Assembly (NCBI GenBank): GCA_019424245.1
Contig: JAHYZV010000004.1
Coordinates: 1-64,000 of the forward strand
Length of the DNA stretch: 64,000 bases
Origin: Clostridiales bacterium
GTDB taxonomy: Bacteria > Bacillota > Clostridia > Lachnospirales > Lachnospiraceae
Direction of reading: 5' to 3'
Part shown: one piece after another, positions 53,174 to 61,919 of the stretch
Layout of the letters: the number at the start of each line of letters is the position of its first letter
Position numbering within the stretch: position 1 is the stretch's first letter
The notes under the pieces: generated by a model
Database searches by the model: none
What the model saw: only the letters and a program-made list of their open reading frames with translations
What the model was told of the DNA's origin: nothing
Position numbers and translations under genes: made by a program

Positions 53174-53200
53174 AAAAAAAGAGCTGCAGGGCAACTCTTT
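53174..53200 (-). terminator. Terminator after the small anchored protein gene
   Basis: AAAGAG and CTCTTT pair around TTGCCCTGCAG, with a short inner TGC/GCA stem, followed on the minus strand by seven T. It is about 22 bp past the stop codon of the gene ending at 53222, and ends the agrB-linked operon. Confidence 0.85.
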
Positions 53201-53221
53201 AGTTAAATATACCATTATACA

Positions 53222-53947
53222 TTAATCACCAACATACTCATTTATAACCTCACACAGATTACGACACGCTTCATAATATTTTCCTTTATACATTAAAACA
53301 TCTCCAAAATACACAGGAATTTCTTCACTTGTTCCATCATTATAATTAAGTGTAATCTTATATAAAGTACGTTCTATGTCTGGCTTAGCTTTTTCCGGCA
53401 TATTATCTTTTGATAGTCTTTCAATACAATCATCTAATGTTTTTCCATCTATAGTCACTTTTTTTGATGTAATATTACTTTTTATAATAATATTTTTCAA
53501 ATCTGTAAGATTAAACTTAATTATCTTTGAATCATATTCACTATATACAGCAGCGAGTTCATTTATAATATCTGTAATCATGTCTGTATCTTCTACTGTA
53601 TAACTTTTCCCATTATACTTTATATTGCTTTGCGATATCACTATACTTTTATGTTTTCCATCACTATCTTTATACGAAAGATAATACTCCCAACCAGTAC
53701 GCGATGCATCTCCTTTTAATATAGAAACAACAGAATATGTTCTCACATGTATTCCATTAATCATACCAGCTATTTTATCACAATCACCTATCTTCTGTAT
53801 TACTCCATCTTTTCCCCTTGTAACAGATAGTTCTGATATATTCTGATTTATACTGATTCGTTTTGGAATCCTTATATTTATTGCTATGATAGCTATCGCT
53901 ATAACTAAAAGGCATATTAGTATAATTGCATATTTTTTCTTTTTCAT
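53222..53947 (-). CDS. Single-TM anchored protein
   Basis: 241 residues: basic start and one TM helix (about 6-27), then an outside region with two related units (ISELSVTRGKDG.. with ..YYLSYKDSDGKHK.. and IIIKSN.. with LYKITLNYNDGTSEE). It may belong to the DUF5301-like class, which I know only by name. GGGGGAAAT before the ATG. Last gene of the run that starts with agrB. Confidence 0.7.
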   Translation of the reverse strand: MKKKKYAIILICLLVIAIAIIAINIRIPKRISINQNISELSVTRGKDGVIQKIGDCDKIAGMINGIHVRTYSVVSILKGDASRTGWEYYLSYKDSDGKHKSIVISQSNIKYNGKSYTVEDTDMITDIINELAAVYSEYDSKIIKFNLTDLKNIIIKSNITSKKVTIDGKTLDDCIERLSKDNMPEKAKPDIERTLYKITLNYNDGTSEEIPVYFGDVLMYKGKYYEACRNLCEVINEYVGD

Positions 53948-53978
53948 ATATATATTTCCCCCTATTTATAATTAATAT

Positions 53979-54896
53979 TTATTCAAAATAATATAAATAT
54001 ACATCTTCCAGATTAATATTATCTTCAACTTTTACTGCTTCATCAGGTAACTCATCTCCTACTACCCTCAATGCTAAACCATTTTTTCTTTGTCTTATAT
54101 TACCTATCTTATATTTTTTCTGTTTATCACTAATCTGCTCAAGAGAACAAGTAATTTCTCCTACTTTTCCTGACATATTCTCAATCAATTCTACAGGAGT
54201 GCCTGTTGCTATAATTTGTCCATCTTTTAATAAAATAACCTTATCGGCTATACACTCTATATCACTTACTACATGTGTTGCAAAAAGAATTATCTTATTC
54301 TTTGATAATTCTGCAATATAATTTCTTATTGAAATTCTTTCTTTAGGGTCAAGTCCAGCAGTGGGTTCATCAAGTATAAGAATTCTAGGTTCTCCTAATA
54401 AAGCTTGTGCCAAAAGAACTCTCTGTTTCATACCTCCCGAAAAACCACCTATTTTCTTATATGCAACATTACTAAGGTTAACTACATCGAGAAGCTCTTC
54501 TATCTGCTGATTAACACTTTTAGTAATTGTATTTCCATTTTTATCTGATACTTTAATTTTTTTCACTTCTTTAATTTCTGCCATATATTTAAGAAATGCC
54601 ATAGGCGAAAAATCCTCATAAAATCCCTGCTGTTGTGGCATATATCCAACAATTTTCCTAAAATTTTTTCCAAGCTTCAATATGTCTTTTTTTTCTTTAT
54701 CCTGACTATATAAAATACTTCCACCATTAATCTTATCTCTTGAAATATTATCGGTAATAAGATTAATCATAGTACTCTTTCCTGCACCATTTGAACCTAA
54801 TATTCCATATATTCCTGATGTAAATTTATAATTTATTCCTTTTAACGCTTGTACTGTTCCATAAGTTTTTTTTAAATTTATAAGCTCTAATTCCAT
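53979..54896 (-). CDS. ABC transporter ATPase
   Basis: 305 residues. Walker A GSNGAGKST (34-42), Q-loop MPQQ, ABC signature FSGGMKQR, Walker B ILILDEPTAGLDP and H-loop ATHVV. It is a classic ABC-2-type drug/antibiotic export ATPase. It lies 7 bp after the large permease gene with a GGAG site. It probably energises the permease at 54904-57159 and may also serve the orphan permease at 44990-47206. Confidence 0.9.
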   Translation of the reverse strand: MELELINLKKTYGTVQALKGINYKFTSGIYGILGSNGAGKSTMINLITDNISRDKINGGSILYSQDKEKKDILKLGKNFRKIVGYMPQQQGFYEDFSPMAFLKYMAEIKEVKKIKVSDKNGNTITKSVNQQIEELLDVVNLSNVAYKKIGGFSGGMKQRVLLAQALLGEPRILILDEPTAGLDPKERISIRNYIAELSKNKIILFATHVVSDIECIADKVILLKDGQIIATGTPVELIENMSGKVGEITCSLEQISDKQKKYKIGNIRQRKNGLALRVVGDELPDEAVKVEDNINLEDVYLYYFE

Positions 54897-54903
54897 ATTT
54901 TAA

Positions 54904-57159
54904 TTAACTCCTTTCCTTATCATTTTTATTTATAACAGCCTTATGCTGGAATACATTCATAATATATATAGTTGCGCCTATTCCAATCAAAATAATTATT
55001 CCAGTCAAAAACCAGTAAACAGTCATCGTCCTTCCGCTTTCTATCCAACATCTGAAAAATGCCATATACTTTACTATTGATATTTTATACATAAACTTAA
55101 ACCCAAGCATATACAATAATTGTGGTAAAATAATTACCAGCCCTACAATAAAACAATATGAATATTTAACATATATAGATGCAACTGACATTATCATTTG
55201 TATTCCCAAAAGGAACATATATTTAATCATAAAATCAATAAAAATATATACTATTATCGGTGGGTTTATTATGTAATTCTGAAACAGCATTATACTTTTC
55301 AATGGTGCTGTTATATTGGTATATGTATATACACCACAAAGCTTCTTATAATACATCCCATATGTAATACAGGCAAATAGCAGACTAAGCATACTCTGGA
55401 TAAACAACTTCTTTACCAGCCATTTTCTTCTGTTCATTCCCGTAAGAGCCAGACTCTTTACCATTGATTTCTTTTCATATGCTATAAACCCGCATGAAAT
55501 AACAATAGCTGCAATAACATTTATCATTGCAATAAGTTCCTGATTATTCCACTCTCTGTTTCCTATTGTTTCTGTATACTCATATGGATTAATTACAACG
55601 GCTGATATTCCCTTCTCATTCATCTGTTTAATATAATTAAAATTCTCTTTTACAGTATTAAATAAGTCCTGTCTATTAGCAAGAAATGTTTTCGCGCCTT
55701 CAGCAGAATAATCAAAGTTATCAAGAAAATCTTCATATTCATCATTATATTCATTATAAATATCTATTAATTCCGTACCATAACTTAACCCTTCCGCTTT
55801 CTCATAATATCCTAACATATAACTCTTTTTGGCATCATATATAACCCCATAGCTTGGCTCTACATTAGCTGCAATATATGCAAGAAGCAGCAGTATCCAT
55901 ATTATTCCCTGTGAAATTAATATCTTATAAACTTCTTTACCGAAATTATTCGTCTTTACCATTAATCTCATAATATATGTCAGAATTAACTCTATAGCGT
56001 TTTCTACTATATTCATCTTACCAGTGAAATATTTTCTTATGCTGATATATGCACTTGCAAACAAAGCCAGTATTCCTATAAATACCGATACAATTATCGT
56101 AGTTGTTAACAAAGATACTGCAATGTTAAAACATCCCCAGTTAAAGTATTCTGCTGCTTTATTCGGAAAAAATAAATAATATACATTCAGATACTTAAAT
56201 ATCTGCAATATAGATTTTGCTGAAATAACCTTATATATCACCACATCAGCCACACAAATACAGCAATAAAAAAACAGACCAATATTTACATTGCCAAAGC
56301 ACAATAAAATTGCCCATAAAACAAGCGATAATACAACATTTGCCAATATCGATAATAATATTATTAATCCTAAAAACTGTATTCTTGAAAGCTTACCCGA
56401 AGTAAGTATAAAATATTCATCACTTACGGCTGCAACATTCAGGTCTTTTACACCATCATATCTGTTAAGCAGCATAACCGCTGACTCTGTATACAGTGCA
56501 ACATTCGTTACTACCGCCTGTATTAACAATATTATACTTCTCTTAACAAACAGAACTCCCCTTCCACTCTGACCTGTATGTACAATATGATATAATCCGT
56601 TTTTTCTTTCCGAAAAAAACATATATACTGTATATACACACGTAATTAATGTTAATAAATGAATATAATTATTCTTATATAATTTTTCTAACCACAATCC
56701 ATTACTTAATTGTACATCTGCATCTATTATCTGTGATAAATCATATTGCGTTTTTAATAAGTTGTTATATTCAAAGCTGTTCTTTTTATAAGTTCCCGCT
56801 GTTGCATATAATATTGCTGTCTGTCTTTTATCCTCAATTATCCCCTTGTAATTATCTATATACTTTGCCTGCTGCATTAACTTCTCTCTTGCCTGTTTAG
56901 CAGCTGCTGTCTTGTCAGAACTGTCACTGCCATTGATTTCATATTTCTGAAAATATTCCTGCCACGCTATCGTTGCCGCTTCCGTACTCAGTTTGCTATC
57001 TGACTTAACACCTTCAGCCGTATTAAGCATTTCTATATATGCATATGTTACCTGCAGGTCATCTGTTTTATCGCTGACAAGTATCAGCATATTAAACACT
57101 AATAAACATACTAACAGACCTATATATGTTTTTCCAACAATTCTTTTAAGCTCTGCCAT
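54904..57159 (-). CDS. Large two-half ABC-type permease
   Basis: 751 residues with two membrane blocks, about five or six TM helices each, and outside loops after TM1 (about 30-150) and in the second half (about 430-520). It is a paralogue of the permease at 44990-47206, with conserved NPYEYTETIGNR/NPYNYDDIFGSR. Single proteins of this size suggest fused halves. It is preceded by a hairpin (57185-57225) and followed directly by the ATPase gene. Confidence 0.8.
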   Translation of the reverse strand: MAELKRIVGKTYIGLLVCLLVFNMLILVSDKTDDLQVTYAYIEMLNTAEGVKSDSKLSTEAATIAWQEYFQKYEINGSDSSDKTAAAKQAREKLMQQAKYIDNYKGIIEDKRQTAILYATAGTYKKNSFEYNNLLKTQYDLSQIIDADVQLSNGLWLEKLYKNNYIHLLTLITCVYTVYMFFSERKNGLYHIVHTGQSGRGVLFVKRSIILLIQAVVTNVALYTESAVMLLNRYDGVKDLNVAAVSDEYFILTSGKLSRIQFLGLIILLSILANVVLSLVLWAILLCFGNVNIGLFFYCCICVADVVIYKVISAKSILQIFKYLNVYYLFFPNKAAEYFNWGCFNIAVSLLTTTIIVSVFIGILALFASAYISIRKYFTGKMNIVENAIELILTYIMRLMVKTNNFGKEVYKILISQGIIWILLLLAYIAANVEPSYGVIYDAKKSYMLGYYEKAEGLSYGTELIDIYNEYNDEYEDFLDNFDYSAEGAKTFLANRQDLFNTVKENFNYIKQMNEKGISAVVINPYEYTETIGNREWNNQELIAMINVIAAIVISCGFIAYEKKSMVKSLALTGMNRRKWLVKKLFIQSMLSLLFACITYGMYYKKLCGVYTYTNITAPLKSIMLFQNYIINPPIIVYIFIDFMIKYMFLLGIQMIMSVASIYVKYSYCFIVGLVIILPQLLYMLGFKFMYKISIVKYMAFFRCWIESGRTMTVYWFLTGIIILIGIGATIYIMNVFQHKAVINKNDKERS

Positions 57160-57184
57160 AACATCCCTTCTCCCCGTAATTATT

Positions 57185-57225
57185 TTTAAAAAGCAGGATT
57201 AAACATTTTATATTTAACCCTGCTC
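57185..57225 (-). terminator. Hairpin attenuator between lipoprotein and permease
   Basis: AGCAGG..TTAAA and TTTAA..CCTGCT pair with one bulge, followed on the minus strand by TTTTTAAAAATAATT. It sits between the lipoprotein stop (57231) and the permease start (57159). A partial terminator here would lower expression of the permease and ATPase genes relative to the lipoprotein. Confidence 0.65.
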
Positions 57226-57230
57226 TGTAA

Positions 57231-58673
57231 CTATGATAAATTCTGATATATCTGTTTTATTGATGCAGTGCCACTATTCAGATAATCCATTTTATTTATT
57301 ACTCCTACGCCTGTTGTTATCACCTTTTTATACGGTTTGCTATTAAGAGATTTTAAATTCTTATATACATCTGAATCACTATTGCTGCCCATAAGAATAT
57401 ATCTTTCGTCAATCCCATATACACAGATTCCTGATGCATCCACAACAACAGAAGTATCCTCTGGATACTGCTCATAATATTTTTTTGCTTTTTCCAAAAA
57501 TTCCTCATCATATTCCATTTCATATTGTGCTTTTAATGTACCATTCATATCTATTGCTGTGAAATATGACTTTGTTTCTCTGCTTTGTGTAGACTCAAAA
57601 AAATATAAATACTCACCATCACTTTGTAATGAATACAACTTCTCCATATCTGTAGTGTAAATAACTTCACTTGTATTTTTATCAAAATTAACCTTAATTA
57701 AGGTATCATTATTATTACCTGTTGATGATGTCATAATGTAGAAATTACCATTACTATCCATCCTGACATAACTGCCATCTGACATACCATCTACTTTTCC
57801 TGTATTTTCTCCAAATACATCTACTCTGTCATCACCTGTATATGTCCATAATTCTGTATATTGACCTGTACTTAAATCATACTTTGAAACACGGTATTGT
57901 ACATTATTATCATAAAAATACATTCTCCCTGTTCCGCCAGCATAAAAATAAATATTATTATCTGACAGATAAACGCCAAAACCATTGTTCTCTCCAGCTT
58001 TCATAGCATAATCTCCCGGAAACTGAAATTCTCCAAGAACCTCTCTTGATGAATTGCTTTCAAGCCTTATTCTACATATATAAAATGGTGCAATATAACC
58101 ATTTTTTGCATAGTCAGCATCCAAAAATGATGTATAGTAATAAAAATAACCATCTGATATCATACTTGCATGTACACTGGTTACCATTATCTGCTCATCT
58201 TTTACTGATGCAAGCTTTGTAATACGTTCTTTATTTCCAAATGTAGCATCATACTGGCATAAATAATAATCCCTGTCTTTAGTAATCTCAATACAATATA
58301 AATGATTATTATAATACATAACTTTTTCATCCATGCAATTACATTCAAATGTGCCATTTTCTGCATTAATTCCACTAACATAAGCATCACATGTTTCACC
58401 ATCATGATTACAGTTTACCTTAGAGCATAACGGCATATTGACATCGCTATTTATATTATAAAAATACAAAACATTGTTAATTATATAATAATAGCCATTT
58501 TCTGCTATTGCCATATCTGACTGCCCATATACCCCCTGCTCCTTTTCCTGATTATATACATAATCAGGAAAAGGATTATTATTATCAGACTGTTCCTCAT
58601 TTATCTGGTATTTGGTACACGCCGCCAACATAGCCATCATAAAAAATATAACACTTAATACCACTTTTTTCAT
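57231..58673 (-). CDS. Propeller-like lipoprotein
   Basis: About 480 residues with a lipoprotein signal peptide ending MLAAC, then a beta-rich outside domain resembling the lipoprotein at 47220-48686. The motifs CSKVNCNHDGETCDAY and SxxGxYYYxN recur, as does the charged tail. AGGAAAT 4 bases before the ATG at 58673 decides the start. It stands 84 bp after agrB and probably shares its promoter. The pairing with the large permease is conserved in both copies in this window. Confidence 0.8.
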   Translation of the reverse strand: MKKVVLSVIFFMMAMLAACTKYQINEEQSDNNNPFPDYVYNQEKEQGVYGQSDMAIAENGYYYIINNVLYFYNINSDVNMPLCSKVNCNHDGETCDAYVSGINAENGTFECNCMDEKVMYYNNHLYCIEITKDRDYYLCQYDATFGNKERITKLASVKDEQIMVTSVHASMISDGYFYYYTSFLDADYAKNGYIAPFYICRIRLESNSSREVLGEFQFPGDYAMKAGENNGFGVYLSDNNIYFYAGGTGRMYFYDNNVQYRVSKYDLSTGQYTELWTYTGDDRVDVFGENTGKVDGMSDGSYVRMDSNGNFYIMTSSTGNNNDTLIKVNFDKNTSEVIYTTDMEKLYSLQSDGEYLYFFESTQSRETKSYFTAIDMNGTLKAQYEMEYDEEFLEKAKKYYEQYPEDTSVVVDASGICVYGIDERYILMGSNSDSDVYKNLKSLNSKPYKKVITTGVGVINKMDYLNSGTASIKQIYQNLS

Positions 58674-58756
58674 ATTTCCTGTCACCCCTTTCCAACTTCA
58701 AATGCCTAAGATACATGAAATCTAACTAACAAATAACCTTCTATGTACCAAGCATC

Positions 58757-59335
58757 TTACTTATTCATCCTGCTCTGTATCTTTGACATAACCAATAACA
58801 ATGCACATATGTTAATACCCATAGCCATATATCCTGTTATTGTTCTATCAACCCCCACAATACACAAAACTATAGTTAATAATACTTCCAAAACCACTAC
58901 AATTCTTGCTCTTTTCTTACTTTCCATTAATTCACTGTCATCAAGTGCAAGATTAGGATGATTAACTGTACCAACACATAATATGTATATAACTGATACC
59001 ATACAAAAAACCATAACAACAGGCATATACTTTAACCATATGAAATCACATACCTCAATGATAACACATATAAGATTAGTTCCCATAAAACACTGACCAA
59101 ATGTTTCAAGATGAAAACCGCCTGTTCTTCTTCTAAGAAACATAAATGTACACAAAAATATTATTATATTCACAAGCCTGTTTAAAACCACACCCATTAT
59201 GCCTATCGTAATTAGTGTCAATACTTTTTCCAGTGTAATTGTATAAGCATACACATATGCTTCCTTGTCATCTTTTGATATAATATCTGTATTTATCATA
59301 CTATCAACTATTTTTACTATTAATTCATCAATCAT
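58757..59335 (-). CDS. agrB: AgrB-like peptide-processing protease
   Basis: 192 residues with about five or six TM helices. The catalytic pair is visible in RRTGGFHLETFGQC, with His about 75 and Cys about 82, as in AgrB cysteine proteases. It cleaves an AgrD precursor and forms the thiolactone ring. It has its own promoter with LytTR-type repeats, separated from the kinase gene by a terminator. Its peptide is encoded about 1.5 kb upstream. Confidence 0.9.
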   Translation of the reverse strand: MIDELIVKIVDSMINTDIISKDDKEAYVYAYTITLEKVLTLITIGIMGVVLNRLVNIIIFLCTFMFLRRRTGGFHLETFGQCFMGTNLICVIIEVCDFIWLKYMPVVMVFCMVSVIYILCVGTVNHPNLALDDSELMESKKRARIVVVLEVLLTIVLCIVGVDRTITGYMAMGINICALLLVMSKIQSRMNK

Positions 59336-59359
59336 ATATACAATTCTCTTTCTATTTAC

Positions 59360-59433
59360 ATTTTAACACACAAAATACACAATTCAACCCCATTATCAAA
59401 AAACGACTATATTGAACAAAAAACGACTATATT
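59360..59433 (-). promoter_or_regulatory. agrB promoter with two 17-bp direct repeats
   Basis: The repeat CAAAAAACGACTATATT (plus strand) occurs twice at 59397-59413 and 59417-59433, exactly 20 bp apart. Nine bp downstream (minus strand) is TTGAAT (59382-59387), then a 16-bp spacer and TAAAAT (59360-59365). Paired direct repeats two turns apart just upstream of the -35 box are the layout of LytTR regulators such as AgrA. Binding itself is inference. Confidence 0.75.
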
Positions 59434-59471
59434 AAATCACCCCTCTAAATAGCAACCACAATCTATATAGC

Positions 59472-59502
59472 AAAAAAACCAGACGTCATCAGACATCTGG
59501 TT
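59472..59502 (-). terminator. Terminator after the kinase gene
   Basis: AACCAGATGTC pairs with GACGTCTGGTT through one wobble pair, with a TGAT loop, then six T on the minus strand. It lies just past the stop codon of the kinase gene at 59511 and separates it from agrB. Confidence 0.85.
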
Positions 59503-59510
59503 TCTGCCAT

Positions 59511-60818
59511 CTACATTATTATTGAAAACACAAACTCTCCATTCTTATAATCAATAATATATTCTGCATTATATTTTTCCAATGTTGCAACTACATTTCT
59601 CATCCCCCATCCATGCTCTTCTCTATCTTTCTTAGTTGTGCGTATATATCCATCTTCTGTAAGCACTGGTTCCGCCTTATATGAATTAGACACAGCTATA
59701 CTGAGTACAGCATCCTCATATAGCATTTTTATCTTTACAATTCTTTTCCCTATATCACACTGTTTTGCTGCCTCAATTGCATTATCAAGAAGATTAGACA
59801 ATATAGTAACAATATCATTGTCTGATATCTTAATATCTGACAAGTCATTGATCTTGAGAACAACTAAAACATCATTTTTTATAGCTTCGTAATACTTTGC
59901 ATTAAAAATCGCATTCACAACATCATTGTTTGTATCAACCATATCTAACTGTGCATCCAGCCCATCTGATATATTACCTATGTAGTCTTCTAACTTACTA
60001 TAATCTTTTTTCTTCATAAGCATATCCATACATACAATCTGATTTTTGTATTCGTGTGTTCTCTGTCTTTGTATATTATAATTTTCACGCATCGAATTAT
60101 ATAATTCAAGCTGACCTATAGACTGCTGCCTTAAAGCCTCTGCTTCTTTCATATTTCTAGAATTCTCAAGTATTTCACTAATAAGATGAAACACAACAAG
60201 ATTAAGAACAATAAGTCCAATAGCTATAATATAATAAATGGCAATTATATCACTATGATACGATTTTATTACAGAACTAGTCATCAACATTACAGCACAT
60301 ATGGTAAATATAGGGAATATCAGAAACTGAATCCACTCTTTATCACTCATATCAGCCGTAACACTGTTGTTTTTCTTAGTGCTAATCCTGCTTAGAATAA
60401 TAAGTCCTACAAATAATATTAATCTGCTTAGAATAATAATAAGTCTTCCTATTAAAGCTGAAGCACTTTCTAATGCAGTTATATCACCATAAAGCTTTGC
60501 AAGTATCATAATTATTATATAGTCAATAAGTGTCATTATACTCTGAACAAAAAACTTTAATATTAATGCTTTAATGGTGCTAATCTTGTATAGATACAAC
60601 ATTGACAATAATATTATAATAATCGTTATTAATATTTTAATAATAGTATAATTCCTTAGAAAATGTATACATAATCGTAAAAATAATACCAATAAGAAAA
60701 CTGTGATTATTATCTTGCTTTTGGACAATTTTCTTTTCACTGCAAATATATCAAAAAAAGTAAAATAGCATACAATCTCAATAATCAGAATCGTTATATC
60801 AGTAATGTATTCAAGCAT
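59511..60818 (-). CDS. agrC: AgrC-type sensor histidine kinase
   Basis: 435 residues: about six TM helices, a coiled linker, phosphoacceptor HEYKNQ (QRTHEYKNQIV) and a GHKL domain with SNLLDNAIEAAK and EEHGWGMRNV. It is a peptide-sensing kinase, paralogous to the protein at 61920-63227 (long stretches identical in the ATPase domain). GGAGTAGTCAA for its ATG is inside the end of agrD, 4 bp before the start. It probably senses the peptide processed by AgrB. Confidence 0.9.
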   Translation of the reverse strand: MLEYITDITILIIEIVCYFTFFDIFAVKRKLSKSKIIITVFLLVLFLRLCIHFLRNYTIIKILITIIIILLSMLYLYKISTIKALILKFFVQSIMTLIDYIIIMILAKLYGDITALESASALIGRLIIILSRLILFVGLIILSRISTKKNNSVTADMSDKEWIQFLIFPIFTICAVMLMTSSVIKSYHSDIIAIYYIIAIGLIVLNLVVFHLISEILENSRNMKEAEALRQQSIGQLELYNSMRENYNIQRQRTHEYKNQIVCMDMLMKKKDYSKLEDYIGNISDGLDAQLDMVDTNNDVVNAIFNAKYYEAIKNDVLVVLKINDLSDIKISDNDIVTILSNLLDNAIEAAKQCDIGKRIVKIKMLYEDAVLSIAVSNSYKAEPVLTEDGYIRTTKKDREEHGWGMRNVVATLEKYNAEYIIDYKNGEFVFSIIM

Positions 60819-60822
60819 TTGA

Positions 60823-60981
60823 CTACTCCACAGAAACTATTGCTGTGTCCTTACGCCTGGTCTTTTAGGCTGATGTAATATAGAAGTACATTCTGGTGGC
60901 CATTCTTCATTTCTTCTCTGAACCATTTCCTTAGTCAACTTATTCACAGTTTTAAGCACATTTACCTTTAAACTTTTCATT
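60823..60981 (-). CDS. agrD: AgrD-like autoinducer precursor peptide
   Basis: 52 residues: MKSLKVNVLKTVNKLTKEMV is an amphipathic, basic N-terminus, then QRRNEEWPPECTSILHQPKRPGVRTQQ with one Cys (31). The Cys plus four residues and the QPKRP stretch after it match the layout of cyclic lactone autoinducer precursors, in which AgrB cleaves near a ProxxPro tail. A ring of Cys and the next four residues is the simplest guess. GGAGG is 8 bases before the ATG. The gene fits exactly between regulator (18-bp gap) and kinase (4-bp gap). Confidence 0.85.
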
Positions 60982-60999
60982 TCTTTTACCTCCATTAAC

Positions 61000-61728
61000 C
61001 TATAACTTGGCTTTGAATTCCAATATTGCTTTCTTTACTTCCCTATATCTTTTTTTAGGCACTCCTATGTCAACACCATTCTTCAACAAAATATGATAAC
61101 TACTGATTTTTCTGACATACATCATATTAACTATATAACTCTGATGTACCCTTATAAAATAATTATATTCACTTAATTCTTTTTCTATATTATTCAGCTT
61201 ATCATTAGTAATGTATCTATCCATCTCCCTTCCTTCTATGTGGAATTGTACTTTATGTGCACTGCTTTCTATGTACATAACTTTATTAAGTGTAATCTCT
61301 TTTTCCTGCTGATTGCATGTGAATACTTTTTTATCGGTGCCAAAACAATTCATCCTGTATAATACCGCATCCATACATTCATATATTGATTGTTCCAACT
61401 GATTAGTATTTTTCGGTATATACCTTATCGCATTATAATTATAGCCTTTTAGGGAATAACTAATCATAGCTGTTATAAACGCTATAATCACTCTGTCTGA
61501 AAACATTCTTATCCATCCAGCAACTTCAAAACCATCTGCATCTGGCATATCAACATCTAAAAACACAACATCATAAGTCATTATCTTATCCTGAAGTGCC
61601 ATCAAGGTTTCACCTGAATTATATAATTCAATGCTATATTCCATTGATTTATCTTTAAAATATGTCTCCAACACCTCACCAATATATTCAGCAGCAACTT
61701 TTTCATCATCACATATGGCTATCTTCAA
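61000..61728 (-). CDS. agrA: LytTR response regulator
   Basis: 242 residues. Receiver domain with DDE (7-9) and phosphoacceptor Asp 58 (VVFLDVD), then a LytTR DNA-binding domain with ..INNDKLNNIE.. and IRVHQSYIVNMMYV. The start is TTG with GAGG about 8 bases upstream. It is the first gene of the RR-agrD-agrC operon and very probably binds the direct repeats upstream of its own promoter and upstream of agrB. Confidence 0.9.
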   Translation of the reverse strand: MKIAICDDEKVAAEYIGEVLETYFKDKSMEYSIELYNSGETLMALQDKIMTYDVVFLDVDMPDADGFEVAGWIRMFSDRVIIAFITAMISYSLKGYNYNAIRYIPKNTNQLEQSIYECMDAVLYRMNCFGTDKKVFTCNQQEKEITLNKVMYIESSAHKVQFHIEGREMDRYITNDKLNNIEKELSEYNYFIRVHQSYIVNMMYVRKISSYHILLKNGVDIGVPKKRYREVKKAILEFKAKL

Positions 61729-61843
61729 CCTTACTTACCTCATATTATATATAATTTCTGATAATCATATCCTTTGCCACTATTATACAAAAACTTATGC
61801 TGTTCTAACGCGTCATAAAATGTCATAACATATGTTAAGATAC

Positions 61844-61914
61844 AATGTATCACTAACATAATTCTATAACAATATCGTGTGCAAAAAAAGACCATAAAAT
61901 GCAAAAAAAGACTA
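61844..61914 (-). promoter_or_regulatory. Promoter of the regulator-agrD-kinase operon with direct repeats
   Basis: GCAAAAAAAGACxAT recurs at 61881-61895 and 61901-61915, 20 bp apart. On the minus strand it is followed by TTGTTA (61867-61872), a 17-bp spacer and TACATT (61844-61849). The arrangement matches that at agrB: same 20-bp period, an 8- to 9-bp gap to the -35 box and a shared TAGTCxTTTTTTG core. Confidence 0.7.
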
Positions 61915-61919
61915 TTTTG

